Source: Candidatus Iainarchaeum sp.
GTDB lineage: Archaea; Iainarchaeota; Iainarchaeia; Iainarchaeales; DTGL01
Assembly: GCA_026396995.1 (NCBI GenBank)
Contig: JAPLVS010000044.1
Location: 1 to 50,342, forward strand
Reading direction: 5' to 3'
Length of the DNA: 50,342 bases
Positions 1 to 8,148 of the stretch are shown in pieces. Under the pieces are notes generated by a model. It was not told where the DNA came from, did not search any database, and was given only the letters and a program-made list of their open reading frames with translations. The stretch's first letter is position 1; every line of letters begins with the position of its first letter. The translations under genes and the position numbers were made by a program.

Positions 1-2
1 AA

Positions 3-65
3 GGCAAGGAAGAAAAAGGCGGCGCCAAGAAAGAAGAAGCCAAAGAAGAAAAAGGAAAGAAATAA
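3..65 (+). CDS. C-terminal tail of an upstream gene (partial)
   Basis: The window opens inside a frame that reads about 20 residues rich in Lys, Glu, Gly and Ala and ends at TAA (63-65). The alternating acidic/basic tail looks like the end of a real protein rather than chance: the other two frames give only runs of Lys/Arg/Gln. Such tails occur on many archaeal proteins, so no function can be given from it. Confidence 0.4.
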   Translation, partial: GKEEKGGAKKEEAKEEKGKK

Positions 66-134
66 AGGCGCCTTTGCTTTCGGCAGTCATTGCCCCCCTC
101 CGCGATTACCGTCGCCGATTTGAACTTTGAAAAG

Positions 135-144
135 GATTAAATAG
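135..144 (+). promoter_or_regulatory. TATA box of the gene at 166
   Basis: GATTAAATAG is centred 27 nt before the ATG at 166, the spacing expected for a leaderless archaeal transcript. A GGAG at 151-154 lies 11 nt from the ATG and could act as an SD if the transcript has a short leader. Confidence 0.5.
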
Positions 145-165
145 GGGAAAGGAGTTATTGTCCAT

Positions 166-645
166 ATGGGCAGAAAAGAAAAAGTACTGATTATTGCCGC
201 TTTGCTTTTAATTCCCCTTATCTATTTCACCCTATTCTCCGGTCTTGATCCGGCCATTTCCATATTCTTTCTATTTTTGGCTACTGGCGACCTTTGCGTA
301 ATAGGCGGAATTGTTTGGTTGTATGGCCAAGCATCGGCTTCTCAAGAGGACAAAAAGTTGGCAAAGCTAAACTCTCGCGAACGATGGAACATATTGATTA
401 GGCCGAACCTAACGCCCTCAGAACGGTGGAATAGACGGATTATCATAGTGCTTCTCTTGATTATTACTTCAATATACGAGTTTTTTGAGCTTGAAGGGCA
501 TAAATGGAGTTTAAATAAAAATGCTTTTGACGCTTGGAAATTGTCCGAAAACATACTTCTGGTTTTATGCATAATCCTAATTGCTTATGCCCTAATAATA
601 GAGTTTCGCGCTAAAAAAAGAGGAAAAGACAAAGAACTCAAATAA
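166..645 (+). CDS. Small four-TM membrane protein, unknown
   Basis: I do not recognise the family. The 159-residue product has four hydrophobic stretches, at about residues 7-26, 31-51, 92-108 and 128-146. A basic loop lies between helices 2 and 3 and a Lys/Arg-rich tail follows helix 4, so both termini are probably cytoplasmic. The ATG at 166 is supported by the TATA box 27 nt upstream. The gene stands alone, with 124 bp between it and ppsA that show no clear feature besides the ppsA promoter. It is a genuine gene judging by the promoter and hydrophobic pattern; the function is open. Confidence 0.65.
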   Translation: MGRKEKVLIIAALLLIPLIYFTLFSGLDPAISIFFLFLATGDLCVIGGIVWLYGQASASQEDKKLAKLNSRERWNILIRPNLTPSERWNRRIIIVLLLIITSIYEFFELEGHKWSLNKNAFDAWKLSENILLVLCIILIAYALIIEFRAKKRGKDKELK

Positions 646-737
646 CCCGCATTGCCGCTTGGTTTTTTCTGAAACCAGGGGAATGAAGCAATCAGCCCAA
701 ACCCGCCAAGTTGACGACCGAGCCGCTTCCTCGAAAC

Positions 738-747
738 ATTAATATAC
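738..747 (+). promoter_or_regulatory. TATA box of ppsA
   Basis: ATTAATATAC is centred 27 nt before the ATG at 770. This makes a leaderless transcript likely and picks ATG 770 over the in-frame TTG at 761. Confidence 0.55.
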
Positions 748-769
748 TTCTTCTGCGTTTTTGTTATTC

Positions 770-3469
770 ATGCCTGACAAGAACATTGTTTTGTTTGCCG
801 AAGTGGATAAGACAAGCATTCCTTTGGTCGGCGGCAAGGGCGCAAACTTAGGCGAAATGACAAACGCCAATTTCCCTGTGCCGGGCGGATTTATTGTCAC
901 TGCCAAAGCATACTTCGCTTTTTTGGAAGAAACAGGCATCAAGGCAAAAATAGTCCAGAAAATAGATGCAATCAACGTTGAAAACACCGAGGAACTGAAA
1001 AAGGTTTCCGAGGAAGTCAGGGCGCTCGTGCAGAAAACCAAAATGAACGAGGCACTCAAAAACGAAATCATGGTTGCATACACCAAATTGGGCGAATCAA
1101 GGCTTGCCTGGCTCACTTCCACCGAACTGCCTTATGTGGCGGTAAGGAGCTCGGCAACCGCAGAAGACCTGCCTGAGGCAAGCTTTGCAGGCCAGCAGGA
1201 AACCTACCTTAACATTATGGGAAAAGAGGCGGTGGTAAGGGCGGTGAAGCAGTGCTGGTCTTCGCTGTTCACTGCGCGCGCAGTATACTATAGAAAAAAG
1301 CAGGGCTTTTCAACTGAAAAGGTCGGCATTGCGGTTGTAGTGCAAAAAATGGTGAATTCCGAGGTAAGCGGGATAATGTTCACTGCAGAGCCGACAGGCG
1401 ACACTTCGAAAATCATTATTGAAGCGGTTTTCGGCTTGGGGGAAGCGATTGTTTCAGGGAGCGTGACGCCGGACACTTATATTGTGGACAAGGGAAGGAT
1501 GAAATTATTGGATAAAAAGACAGGAAGGCAGGAATGGAAGCTTATCAGGGGCGGAAAAGCCAACAGGAAAATAATGCTGCCTGAAGGCAAGGGCAGGAAG
1601 CAGAAGCTTTCAGACAGGCAGATAATAGAGGTTGCGGCGCTCGGAAAGCAGATTGAAGAGCATTACGGCGCACCGCAGGACATAGAATGGGGAATCGAGG
1701 AAAGCAGCGTTCTCATACTGCAAAGCCGTGCAATCACAACCCTCGGCTTAAAAGACAAGGTTGAAAAGGAGCGCGGGAGAAGGGAAGCCCTTGAAGCGCT
1801 AGATGCAAAGGTCTTGATTGACGGCCTGGCTGCATCGCCTGGCATTGCAACAGGCAAGGTAAAGATTGTGCCGACAGCAAGCCATATCGAAAAAATCAAG
1901 GAAGGCGACATCCTTGTCACGAAAATGACAAATCCAGACTGGGTGCCTGTGATGAAAAAGGCGGCAGGAATAATAACCGACGAGGGCGGCACAACCTGCC
2001 ATGCAGCCATAGTGAGCAGGGAATTAGGAATTCCCTGTATTGTCGGCGCCAGCGATGCCACAAGGAAACTGCACGACAACCAGGTTGTCACGCTTAACGG
2101 CTATAATGGCTTTGTTTATGAAGGGCAGGTTGAAATAAAGGTCGAGAAAAAAACAGAGGAAAAAATCATCCATCTCGAGGATGTGGACAGGCTGGAGGAT
2201 GCGATAAAAATAGAGATAAAAAAACAGCCGAAAATCCAGAAGCCGGCAAGGCTGAAACCCATGGTTTGCGAGCCGAAGCCTGGCCTTATGGGCATTGCAA
2301 CGCTTATCAAAGACGAAAGGAAAATGAAGGAAAAAATAAAGGAGCAGATGGCAGAACTCCTGGCAGTGGAAAAGGAAAGGGAGGACGCCGAAAAAGCGCT
2401 TGAAGCCGAAGAGCGCGACGAAGAGGAATCGGAAAAGCTCGCCGAACAGCCTGAGGCAAAAGAGGTTGTGAAGGAATTCGGGGAAAAGAAAGCAGAGGAA
2501 ATGGGCGAAAGCGATTATGAAAAGGAATCCATTGAACTTAAGGAACTGCTTGAAAAAATCTCGGCAAAAGTGAAAGTGAATGTCGCACTGCCCGAGGCCG
2601 CGGAAAAAGCCGCTGCAACAGGCGCAGACGGCGTGGGATTGCTGAGGGCGGAGCACATGATTACTGCCGCAGGCGTGCATCCAGCGGAATACCTGCGGAT
2701 GGGCAGGCGGGACATGCTTATAAGAGCGGTAAGGGACGGAATCGAGGCAGTGCTCAAGCAATTCAACGGCAAGCCTGTATGGTACAGGACCTTCGACGCA
2801 AGGACCGACGAATACAGGAACCTCAAGGGCGGCGAGAAAGAGCCTGGCGAGGAAAATCCCATGATCGGATGGCACGGCATAAGAAGGGACTTGGATGAGC
2901 CTGAACTTTTAAGGGCGCAGTTTATCGCAATAAAACAGCTCCTGGACAAAGGGTACACAAATATCGGCATAATGCTGCCTTTCGTGATTTCAGAGCAGGA
3001 AGTAAGGAAAGCTAAAGAGATGGCAAAAGAAATCGGCCTTGAAAGGGAAAAAGGAAAACTGGAATTCGGGGTAATGGTTGAAACGCCTGCAAGCGTCTGG
3101 GTAATAGACGAACTGATTGCCGAAGGCATTGATTTCATTTCGTTCGGCACAAACGACCTGACACAGCTCACGCTCGGCATAGACCGGAACAATGAAAGAA
3201 TCCAGAAAGGCTTCAGCGAAATGCATCCCGCAATACTGCGGTCGCTCAAGAGGGTAATCGACAAATGCAAGGCCGCCGGAGTGACAACTTCGATCTGCGG
3301 CCAAGCCGCAAGCGACCCTGAAATGGTCTCGAAACTGATTCGCTACGGCATCGACTCGCTTTCAGCGAACATCGACGCAGTCGAGCACATAAAGCACGTG
3401 GTGCTTGTCGAAGAAAAGAAAATGATACTTGAAGGCCTGAAGGGAAAGGAAAAGCATGGTAAAGATTGA
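770..3469 (+). CDS. ppsA: Phosphoenolpyruvate synthase (pyruvate, water dikinase)
   Basis: Converts pyruvate, ATP and water to PEP, AMP and phosphate, the entry to gluconeogenesis. The N-terminal ATP-grasp/PPDK domain starts at once with the GGKGANLGEM signature. The swivelling phosphohistidine domain has the catalytic His at about residue 411 (GGTTCHAAIVSRELGIP). The C-terminal PEP-utiliser barrel carries the GADGVGLLRAE motif and the catalytic Cys in SICGQAASDPEM. Between the His domain and the barrel, roughly nt 2130-2570, lies an extra highly charged Glu/Lys-rich, probably coiled-coil stretch of well over 100 residues, which makes the 899-residue protein longer than the usual 750-820. Start 770 is chosen from the TATA spacing. 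The 3' end overlaps dph2 by 14 nt, so the two are probably cotranscribed. Malic enzyme at 32.3 kb could supply pyruvate. Confidence 0.95.
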   Translation: MPDKNIVLFAEVDKTSIPLVGGKGANLGEMTNANFPVPGGFIVTAKAYFAFLEETGIKAKIVQKIDAINVENTEELKKVSEEVRALVQKTKMNEALKNEIMVAYTKLGESRLAWLTSTELPYVAVRSSATAEDLPEASFAGQQETYLNIMGKEAVVRAVKQCWSSLFTARAVYYRKKQGFSTEKVGIAVVVQKMVNSEVSGIMFTAEPTGDTSKIIIEAVFGLGEAIVSGSVTPDTYIVDKGRMKLLDKKTGRQEWKLIRGGKANRKIMLPEGKGRKQKLSDRQIIEVAALGKQIEEHYGAPQDIEWGIEESSVLILQSRAITTLGLKDKVEKERGRREALEALDAKVLIDGLAASPGIATGKVKIVPTASHIEKIKEGDILVTKMTNPDWVPVMKKAAGIITDEGGTTCHAAIVSRELGIPCIVGASDATRKLHDNQVVTLNGYNGFVYEGQVEIKVEKKTEEKIIHLEDVDRLEDAIKIEIKKQPKIQKPARLKPMVCEPKPGLMGIATLIKDERKMKEKIKEQMAELLAVEKEREDAEKALEAEERDEEESEKLAEQPEAKEVVKEFGEKKAEEMGESDYEKESIELKELLEKISAKVKVNVALPEAAEKAAATGADGVGLLRAEHMITAAGVHPAEYLRMGRRDMLIRAVRDGIEAVLKQFNGKPVWYRTFDARTDEYRNLKGGEKEPGEENPMIGWHGIRRDLDEPELLRAQFIAIKQLLDKGYTNIGIMLPFVISEQEVRKAKEMAKEIGLEREKGKLEFGVMVETPASVWVIDELIAEGIDFISFGTNDLTQLTLGIDRNNERIQKGFSEMHPAILRSLKRVIDKCKAAGVTTSICGQAASDPEMVSKLIRYGIDSLSANIDAVEHIKHVVLVEEKKMILEGLKGKEKHGKD

Positions 3470-4421
3470 ATTCGGCCTCGGCAAAGCAATCGAGGCAATC
3501 CGCAGGAAAAAAGCCAAGCTTGTTGTTTTGCAGGTTCCTGAAGGTTTAAAGCCGAAAACAAGGGAAATTGCGAAGGAAATCGAGCAAAAAACCGGCGCAA
3601 AAACAATAACTTTAGTGCAGCCCTGCTATGGGGCATGCGATATTCCGCTGGGCGAGGCGAAAGCCCTCGGCGCTGATTTGGCAATCCATTTCGGGCATAC
3701 CGCATTCTTAAAATCGAAAAACATTGTTTATGTCCCGCTCCATTACCCTTTGAGGAAACCGCTTCTGAAAAAGCTCGTGAAAGCGTTCTCGAAAAAAATC
3801 GAGGGGAGGCAATATTGGAAAATCGGCCTGGTTTCCACTGCACAGTTCCTTGGATGGCTGCCTGAAGCAAAAAAACTTTTGGAATTGGAAGGCTTCAGGG
3901 TTTTTATCGGGAAAGCGCCTTCCATGCAAAAAGGCCAGGTGCTGGGATGCAACACGATTGCAGCGCAGAACGTTTCAGGGAAGGCAGACTGCCTTGTGTT
4001 TGTGGGCGACGGGAGGTTCCACCCGCTTGGAATCGCTTACAGGACGCGGAAGGCTGTTTTCATGCTGAACCCGCTGGCCGGCTCTGTTTCCGAAATAGAG
4101 CACCCGGAAGTAGAAAAGCTTGAGAGAGGGCATATTGCAAGGATTGAAATTGCAAGACAGGCAAAGAGCTTCGGCATCCTTGTTTCCACAAAGCCAGGGC
4201 AGATGAATATCAGGAAAGCGCTGGAATTGAAGGCTTTGGCTGAAAAGAAAAGGAAAAAGGCCCTGATTCTGGTTTCAGATGAAATCAGGGAAGAATTTGT
4301 TTTGGGCTTGGACCTCGAATGCTTTGTGAACACTGCCTGCCCGCGCCTAGTGCTCGATGACGCGGTGCACTGGAAACGCCATCTGGTGAGCGCGGAAGAA
4401 ATGCAGGAAGCCATGCAATAA
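3456..4421 (+). CDS. dph2: Diphthamide biosynthesis enzyme Dph2 (archaeal homodimer type)
   Basis: First step of diphthamide formation on elongation factor 2: an unusual [4Fe-4S] radical enzyme transfers the 3-amino-3-carboxypropyl group of SAM to a histidine of aEF2. The 321-residue product matches the archaeal Dph2 length. The three cysteines expected to hold the cluster are visible as C61 (CYGACDIPLG), C165 (VLGCNTI) and C295 (NTACPRLVLDD), with spacing like that of the structurally known Pyrococcus enzyme. It starts inside the end of ppsA (14-nt overlap) with GGAAAGG upstream, so it is translated from the ppsA message. No later diphthamide gene is in the window. Confidence 0.93.
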   Translation: MVKIEFGLGKAIEAIRRKKAKLVVLQVPEGLKPKTREIAKEIEQKTGAKTITLVQPCYGACDIPLGEAKALGADLAIHFGHTAFLKSKNIVYVPLHYPLRKPLLKKLVKAFSKKIEGRQYWKIGLVSTAQFLGWLPEAKKLLELEGFRVFIGKAPSMQKGQVLGCNTIAAQNVSGKADCLVFVGDGRFHPLGIAYRTRKAVFMLNPLAGSVSEIEHPEVEKLERGHIARIEIARQAKSFGILVSTKPGQMNIRKALELKALAEKKRKKALILVSDEIREEFVLGLDLECFVNTACPRLVLDDAVHWKRHLVSAEEMQEAMQ

Positions 4422-4423
4422 TG

Positions 4424-4432
4424 GTATAAAAG
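4424..4432 (+). promoter_or_regulatory. TATA box of HExxH paralog 1
   Basis: GTATAAAAG lies just after the dph2 stop, centred 27 nt before the ATG at 4455. It argues for a leaderless mRNA and for ATG 4455 as the start rather than the in-frame start at 4437. Confidence 0.6.
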
Positions 4433-4454
4433 GCGTTTGAAGATAGAGATTTTT

Positions 4455-5393
4455 ATGGCAGTGTTCGGGAAAAGGAAAGCCAAGAAGCCTTTGGAAAAAA
4501 GGAAAGGAGGAGTCAAGCCCCGCCCTCCGGCAAGGCAAAGGAAGCGCAGGCCTGTTTGGGGCGATGAGGCCAGTGTTGCCAAAAGGATTTCGGAAATTTA
4601 CGACATTTCCTTGGAAGAACTGAACCCGGATTTAGTTCTTTCAAAAAAAAAGATAAATTGGTTGGGCACTACTGCCGGCAGTTTTAGTCCGCGAACAGGA
4701 GCCATTACAACAGTTCCAGGCTCACCTGCCGCTTTATCTCACGAAAAGCTGCATAGGGACCAAGAACTATTGACCAGGCAGAGCGTTGAGCAAAGAAGGC
4801 AAATTTGGTTGGCTCAAGAGGCTATCTTGCGCGGTGAGGAAAGAAAGACCCGACGTAGGGCCACGTTAAAGAACAGATTGGAACAGAGCAGGGAAAGCAG
4901 ATTCAATGAATACCTGCCAACTTTCGACAAGGCCCCAGAGTCAAAATTGTGGGCCATTGGGCCTTATCGGCTGTTGTTCCGTTTCGCCCCCACAACAATT
5001 CTTCTTCTTGAAATCGCAAGCCTGGCAAATCCAGGGGCCCGCAAGGCATACTCCGGTTATTTTGCCGCAGTTATAGCCGCAAAGGCAGCCAGCTTAGTGT
5101 ATATCCAAGCAGGCCTCAACCACTGCTTCAAAAAGCACGGCGCCGATGCATTCATCCTGCTCTCGGTGAAACCACCGAAAAAACACAGAGTTGAAAGGAT
5201 TTGGTTCTGGGAAAGGCAAATGATAAGGCAGGGCTATCTTTCAAAGGAAGGCGGCCTTACAAGGAAAGGAGTGGAGTTGGTCAGGGAATTGCAGCCAAGA
5301 GAAGTCATCCTTGAAAGAGTCAACCGCTGGAAAGCAGTGCAAGAGGTAATGCTGGAAAGGGAGAAAGCACAGAAGGAAAAAGCGCTGGAATAA
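4455..5393 (+). CDS. Putative membrane zinc-peptidase-like protein, HExxH paralog 1
   Basis: First of three tandem paralogs; I know no named family for them. Seen in order (312 residues): a basic N-terminal 35 residues; a conserved helix (RISEIYDIS); an HEKLH motif at about residues 96-100 followed by RDQELL; a charged linker; two hydrophobic helices at about 172-195 and 200-219; then the shared tail block KHGADAF, PP-K-, W-ERQM, and GYLSKEGGLTRKG at about 264-276, which resembles the wing and last helix of a winged-helix domain. HExxH is the zinc-binding signature of many metallopeptidases, with Glu as catalytic base. Peptidase activity is inference. It has its own TATA box, so it is probably expressed separately from dph2. 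See also the paralogs at 5437 and 6402. Confidence 0.75.
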   Translation: MAVFGKRKAKKPLEKRKGGVKPRPPARQRKRRPVWGDEASVAKRISEIYDISLEELNPDLVLSKKKINWLGTTAGSFSPRTGAITTVPGSPAALSHEKLHRDQELLTRQSVEQRRQIWLAQEAILRGEERKTRRRATLKNRLEQSRESRFNEYLPTFDKAPESKLWAIGPYRLLFRFAPTTILLLEIASLANPGARKAYSGYFAAVIAAKAASLVYIQAGLNHCFKKHGADAFILLSVKPPKKHRVERIWFWERQMIRQGYLSKEGGLTRKGVELVRELQPREVILERVNRWKAVQEVMLEREKAQKEKALE

Positions 5394-5404
5394 TGCCCTG
5401 GAAG

Positions 5405-5413
5405 CCTTTTTAA
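5405..5413 (+). promoter_or_regulatory. TATA box of HExxH paralog 2
   Basis: CTTTTTAAG, centred 27 nt before the ATG at 5437, lies in the 43-nt gap after paralog 1. Each paralog therefore appears to have its own promoter. Confidence 0.5.
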
Positions 5414-5436
5414 GGAAAAAAAGTCGTATCTTATTT

Positions 5437-6336
5437 ATGCCGAATAAAGTGCTGGAAAGGCGCAGGCTGCCTGCAAAAAGGCAAAAATGGCGTCGCCCTA
5501 ATCTGCAACCGCGCGAGCCGATTTCTTTGGATGCAATGCCACCTGTGCCAAGGGCAATGGTGAAGCGCATTTCCCAGATTTGGGGAATTCCGGTAAGGGA
5601 AATGGAAACAGTGTATGCCGGCAAGACCCAAACACGGTTTGCCAGAGGCATGTGTAACCGAATTAGCTTCGAAATCAGGAGCTCTACCAAGCAGGCTGTT
5701 TTAGGGCACGAATTGGTTCATTCGAACCAAGATCTGCTTGCCCCCTTAAATTATGCTGAAAGGCAGGCCCTTAAGGGGGAGGCTGAAGAAGCCAAGATGC
5801 CGAATGCTGAAAAAGCGCCGACCCAAAAAGGCAAACAAAAAAACGCATTTTATGAACATGCTGGAAAAAAAGACGGGATTGATGAACTGACTGCCAGAGC
5901 CCCCCATAAAAGGCAATGGCTGGATGGCGGAGGTTTTAGAAAAAACACGGCTATCGGTTTCATAGCTTCCACTTTGCCGGTTGTAGTCGGGCTCGAACTG
6001 CTTCTATTACGTAACCCTGCCTGGCCTTATTTGCTAATGGGAAGCGGGGGCGTGATAGGAGCAACAAGATTTAGTCGACTCTATACCGCTTATAGGGCAG
6101 GGGGCTATTTCAGGAGGCATGGCGTCGACGGGCTAATCCTTATTTTTGTTAATCCTCCGAAGGACTTTAAGGCAAGCAAAATGTTCAAATGGGAGCGCGA
6201 AATGGTTGCAAAAGGCTATCTGCTCAAAAAAGGCGGAATGACAAGAAAAGGAATGCAGCTGGCGCGCTCGCTCCAGCCAAGGGAAATGATTTTCAAAAGG
6301 GCAAAACAGGCAAGGAAGTGCAAATCGCAAAAATGA
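5437..6336 (+). CDS. Putative membrane zinc-peptidase-like protein, HExxH paralog 2
   Basis: 299 residues with the same architecture as its neighbours. It has a basic N-terminus, the conserved RISQIWGIPVREME helix, HELVH at residues 91-95 followed by SNQDLL, and NYAER at 105-109 whose Glu is a candidate third zinc ligand. A long Lys/Glu/Ala linker at 110-165 is followed by two hydrophobic helices at about 172-191 and 195-210. The shared tail comes last (RRHGVDG, NPPKDF, KWEREMV, GYLLKKGGMTRKG). Motifs around HExxH and in the tail are better conserved among the three than the linker and membrane helices, which is the pattern expected if the zinc site and tail are functional. The start at 5437 fits the TATA box. 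Confidence 0.75.
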   Translation: MPNKVLERRRLPAKRQKWRRPNLQPREPISLDAMPPVPRAMVKRISQIWGIPVREMETVYAGKTQTRFARGMCNRISFEIRSSTKQAVLGHELVHSNQDLLAPLNYAERQALKGEAEEAKMPNAEKAPTQKGKQKNAFYEHAGKKDGIDELTARAPHKRQWLDGGGFRKNTAIGFIASTLPVVVGLELLLLRNPAWPYLLMGSGGVIGATRFSRLYTAYRAGGYFRRHGVDGLILIFVNPPKDFKASKMFKWEREMVAKGYLLKKGGMTRKGMQLARSLQPREMIFKRAKQARKCKSQK

Positions 6337-6368
6337 AGGACGGAAGAATCTGACATAAAGAAAGCAAT

Positions 6369-6378
6369 GCATAAAAAA
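6369..6378 (+). promoter_or_regulatory. TATA box of HExxH paralog 3
   Basis: GCATAAAAAA is centred 27 nt before the ATG at 6402, the same spacing as for paralogs 1 and 2. Confidence 0.55.
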
Positions 6379-6401
6379 AACCTTGAAAGGAAAAGATTGT
6401 C

Positions 6402-7292
6402 ATGGCTGCGATTGGCAGAAAGAGACAAAGGGCAATTCCAAAAAACAGGGAGAAATGGCGTCCTGTCCGTCTTAAGGCCGGAAGGCCGTTGCCGATGCAC
6501 AGGATGCCTCAGTTTTCAAGGAATGTTTTCAAAAGGATGTCAGAGATTTACGGCATCCCAATGGCTGAAATGGCGCCGCTTTATTTGGGGTGGTTTCCCA
6601 GCCTGAGATACGGCGGCATTAACTATAGGAATAGTGGAAGTATTTTTGGGCAGCCTGGCAGGGAGCTACTGGAGCACGAATTGGGCCATTCGGCTTCCGA
6701 TCTGTTGGAGCGGGAAAACTATGCGGAAAAAACCGCCACGCGCAAAAAGCAGGCCAAACTGATTGGCACATTAAGAGATAAAACTGATTCAAAAAAAACT
6801 GCAATTGGAATTGCTATGGATTTCGGGGAGCCAATCGCTGAAAACAATAAAAATGCCCTGAGAAAGCATCGTTTTGGTGAAAAAATCGCAGTAGCATCTA
6901 GCGAAGCTGGTGTCCCATATTGGCAGCAGGCAATGCTTGGAATGATGTGGGCAATGAGTTCAGTCATGTTGAGAAGTCCGGCTCTTCGCAGCTATATCCC
7001 CAGTTTAGCGCTATCAAGAACTCTCAGACGGCACGGCGAAGATGGCTTTATTTTGCTTGTAGCAAACCCGCCTAAAAATTACAGCACTAGGAACCTGCTG
7101 GGCTGGGAATATAAAATGGTAAAGAGAGGCTACCTTGAAAGGAAAGGCGGCCTTACAAAGAAAGGCATACAGCTTGTAAGGGAATTGTCGCCAAGAGAAG
7201 TAATACTTGACAGGTTGAAGCGGCAAAAGGAAGTCCAAGCAGCAATAGTTGAAAGGATGAAAGCCGAGCGCACTAGAAAAGCAGCCAAATGA
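6402..7292 (+). CDS. Putative membrane zinc-peptidase-like protein, HExxH paralog 3
   Basis: 296 residues, third tandem copy. It has a basic N-terminus, the RMSEIYGIPMAEM helix, HELGH at residues 92-96 followed by SASDLL, and NYAEK at 106-110 (candidate third zinc-ligand Glu). A charged linker leads to hydrophobic segments near 174-190 and 196-206, shorter than in the other copies, and then the tail block RRHGEDGF, NPPKNY, GWEYKMV, GYLERKGGLTKKG. HELGH is the most peptidase-like of the three motifs. It converges on pyrH with only 9 nt between the stop codons. Alternative reading: a non-proteolytic zinc-binding membrane protein, or a distant ImmA/IrrE-like or M48-like peptidase. I cannot choose between these. 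Confidence 0.75.
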   Translation: MAAIGRKRQRAIPKNREKWRPVRLKAGRPLPMHRMPQFSRNVFKRMSEIYGIPMAEMAPLYLGWFPSLRYGGINYRNSGSIFGQPGRELLEHELGHSASDLLERENYAEKTATRKKQAKLIGTLRDKTDSKKTAIGIAMDFGEPIAENNKNALRKHRFGEKIAVASSEAGVPYWQQAMLGMMWAMSSVMLRSPALRSYIPSLALSRTLRRHGEDGFILLVANPPKNYSTRNLLGWEYKMVKRGYLERKGGLTKKGIQLVRELSPREVILDRLKRQKEVQAAIVERMKAERTRKAAK

Positions 7293-7301
7293 AACCGCTT
7301 T

Positions 7302-8120
7302 TCAGTCTTCCATTTCAAGAATCCTTGTGCCTTCGAATTCATTGCCTTTGACTGCGTTTTCGAAGTTGTTTAAGTCCTTGCCGTCAAGGACAATTCCTGG
7401 AATTTTGGAGCGTTTCAGGAACATACAGGCAGGCATGTCTATGACCAGATTCTGGCCTGGCTTGCTTTCCGCGACTTTCATGAGGCTCAAAAGGCGCTCG
7501 AAGGAAACCTTTTCGAACATGCGCGCTTTCGGGTGCGTGTTCGGATCGGAAGAGTAAATGCCTTCCACGTTGGTCATGTTGATGTATTCAACATCGCATT
7601 CGCCTGAAAGGAATTCGGCGAGCAGGACAGCGACAGCATCAGTGGTGAATCCGGGCATAAGGCCTCCGAAGACAGGGATTTTGCCGATTGCAATTATTTC
7701 TTTTGCCCTGCGGATATCTGTGAGCACTTCGGGATAGGCGCGCTCGATGCCCTGTATGAGTATTGATGCGTTCAGGCGCGTGGCCTGGATCCCTATTTCG
7801 TCAAGGGCAAAATTATTGGCCCCGAGGACCTTGGCGGCCGCAATGTAGTTCCTTGCGGTCTGGCCGCCGCCTGCAACCAGAGCGAAGCGATATCCTTCCT
7901 TGTAAAGCCTTTCAAGGCATTCGCCGAATTTTGAAATGAATGCGGCGTCAGGCTTGTTTGGCGCAAGGATCGAGCCGCCGACCGAGAGCACGAAGATTTT
8001 TTTCGGGGTTCCAAAGGAAATAGTTTCAATCTGGCCAGAAGAGCCATCGCCCTGCTGCCGCCCCTGGCTTTGCTCTTCCATGCCTTCGTTGTACATTTTG
8101 AAGAAATCCTCGTCGAACAT
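7302..8120 (-). CDS. pyrH: Archaeal uridylate (UMP) kinase with N-terminal extension
   Basis: Phosphorylates UMP to UDP in pyrimidine nucleotide synthesis; amino-acid-kinase fold. The nucleotide-binding VLSVGGSILAP loop, the VAGGGQTARNY segment, and the DAVAVLLAEFL and TNVEGIYSSDP segments are typical of the archaeal enzyme. The core is about 225 residues; here an extra acidic, Gln/Gly-rich N-terminal stretch of about 43 residues precedes it. I place the start at the ATG at 8120, not the in-frame one at 8150, because a TATA-like ATTAAATAG lies about 22-24 nt upstream. It is divergent from aRF1, with the inverted-repeat region 8145-8233 between them and touching the pyrH promoter. Confidence 0.92.
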   Translation of the reverse strand: MFDEDFFKMYNEGMEEQSQGRQQGDGSSGQIETISFGTPKKIFVLSVGGSILAPNKPDAAFISKFGECLERLYKEGYRFALVAGGGQTARNYIAAAKVLGANNFALDEIGIQATRLNASILIQGIERAYPEVLTDIRRAKEIIAIGKIPVFGGLMPGFTTDAVAVLLAEFLSGECDVEYINMTNVEGIYSSDPNTHPKARMFEKVSFERLLSLMKVAESKPGQNLVIDMPACMFLKRSKIPGIVLDGKDLNNFENAVKGNEFEGTRILEMED

Positions 8121-8137
8121 AAATATGGTCCTGAGGC

Positions 8138-8148
8138 TATTTAATATC
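8138..8148 (-). promoter_or_regulatory. TATA box region of pyrH
   Basis: On the minus strand GATATTAAATA runs into the ATG at 8120 with about 22-24 nt spacing. Its upstream edge, where the BRE would sit, overlaps the first arm of the inverted repeats (8145-8158), so a protein bound there would compete with TBP/TFB. Confidence 0.5.

Noticed and set aside
646-769. Possible C/D-box sRNA in the spacer before ppsA
   Set aside because: CTGA-like and ATGAAG-like boxes occur but the C box RTGATGA is absent and spacing does not fit.
2024-3304. Long antisense open frames within ppsA (283, 251 and 104 codons)
   Set aside because: They mirror a fully supported gene, are Phe/Leu/Ser/Cys-rich as complements of Glu/Lys-rich coding DNA are, and have no promoter or SD.
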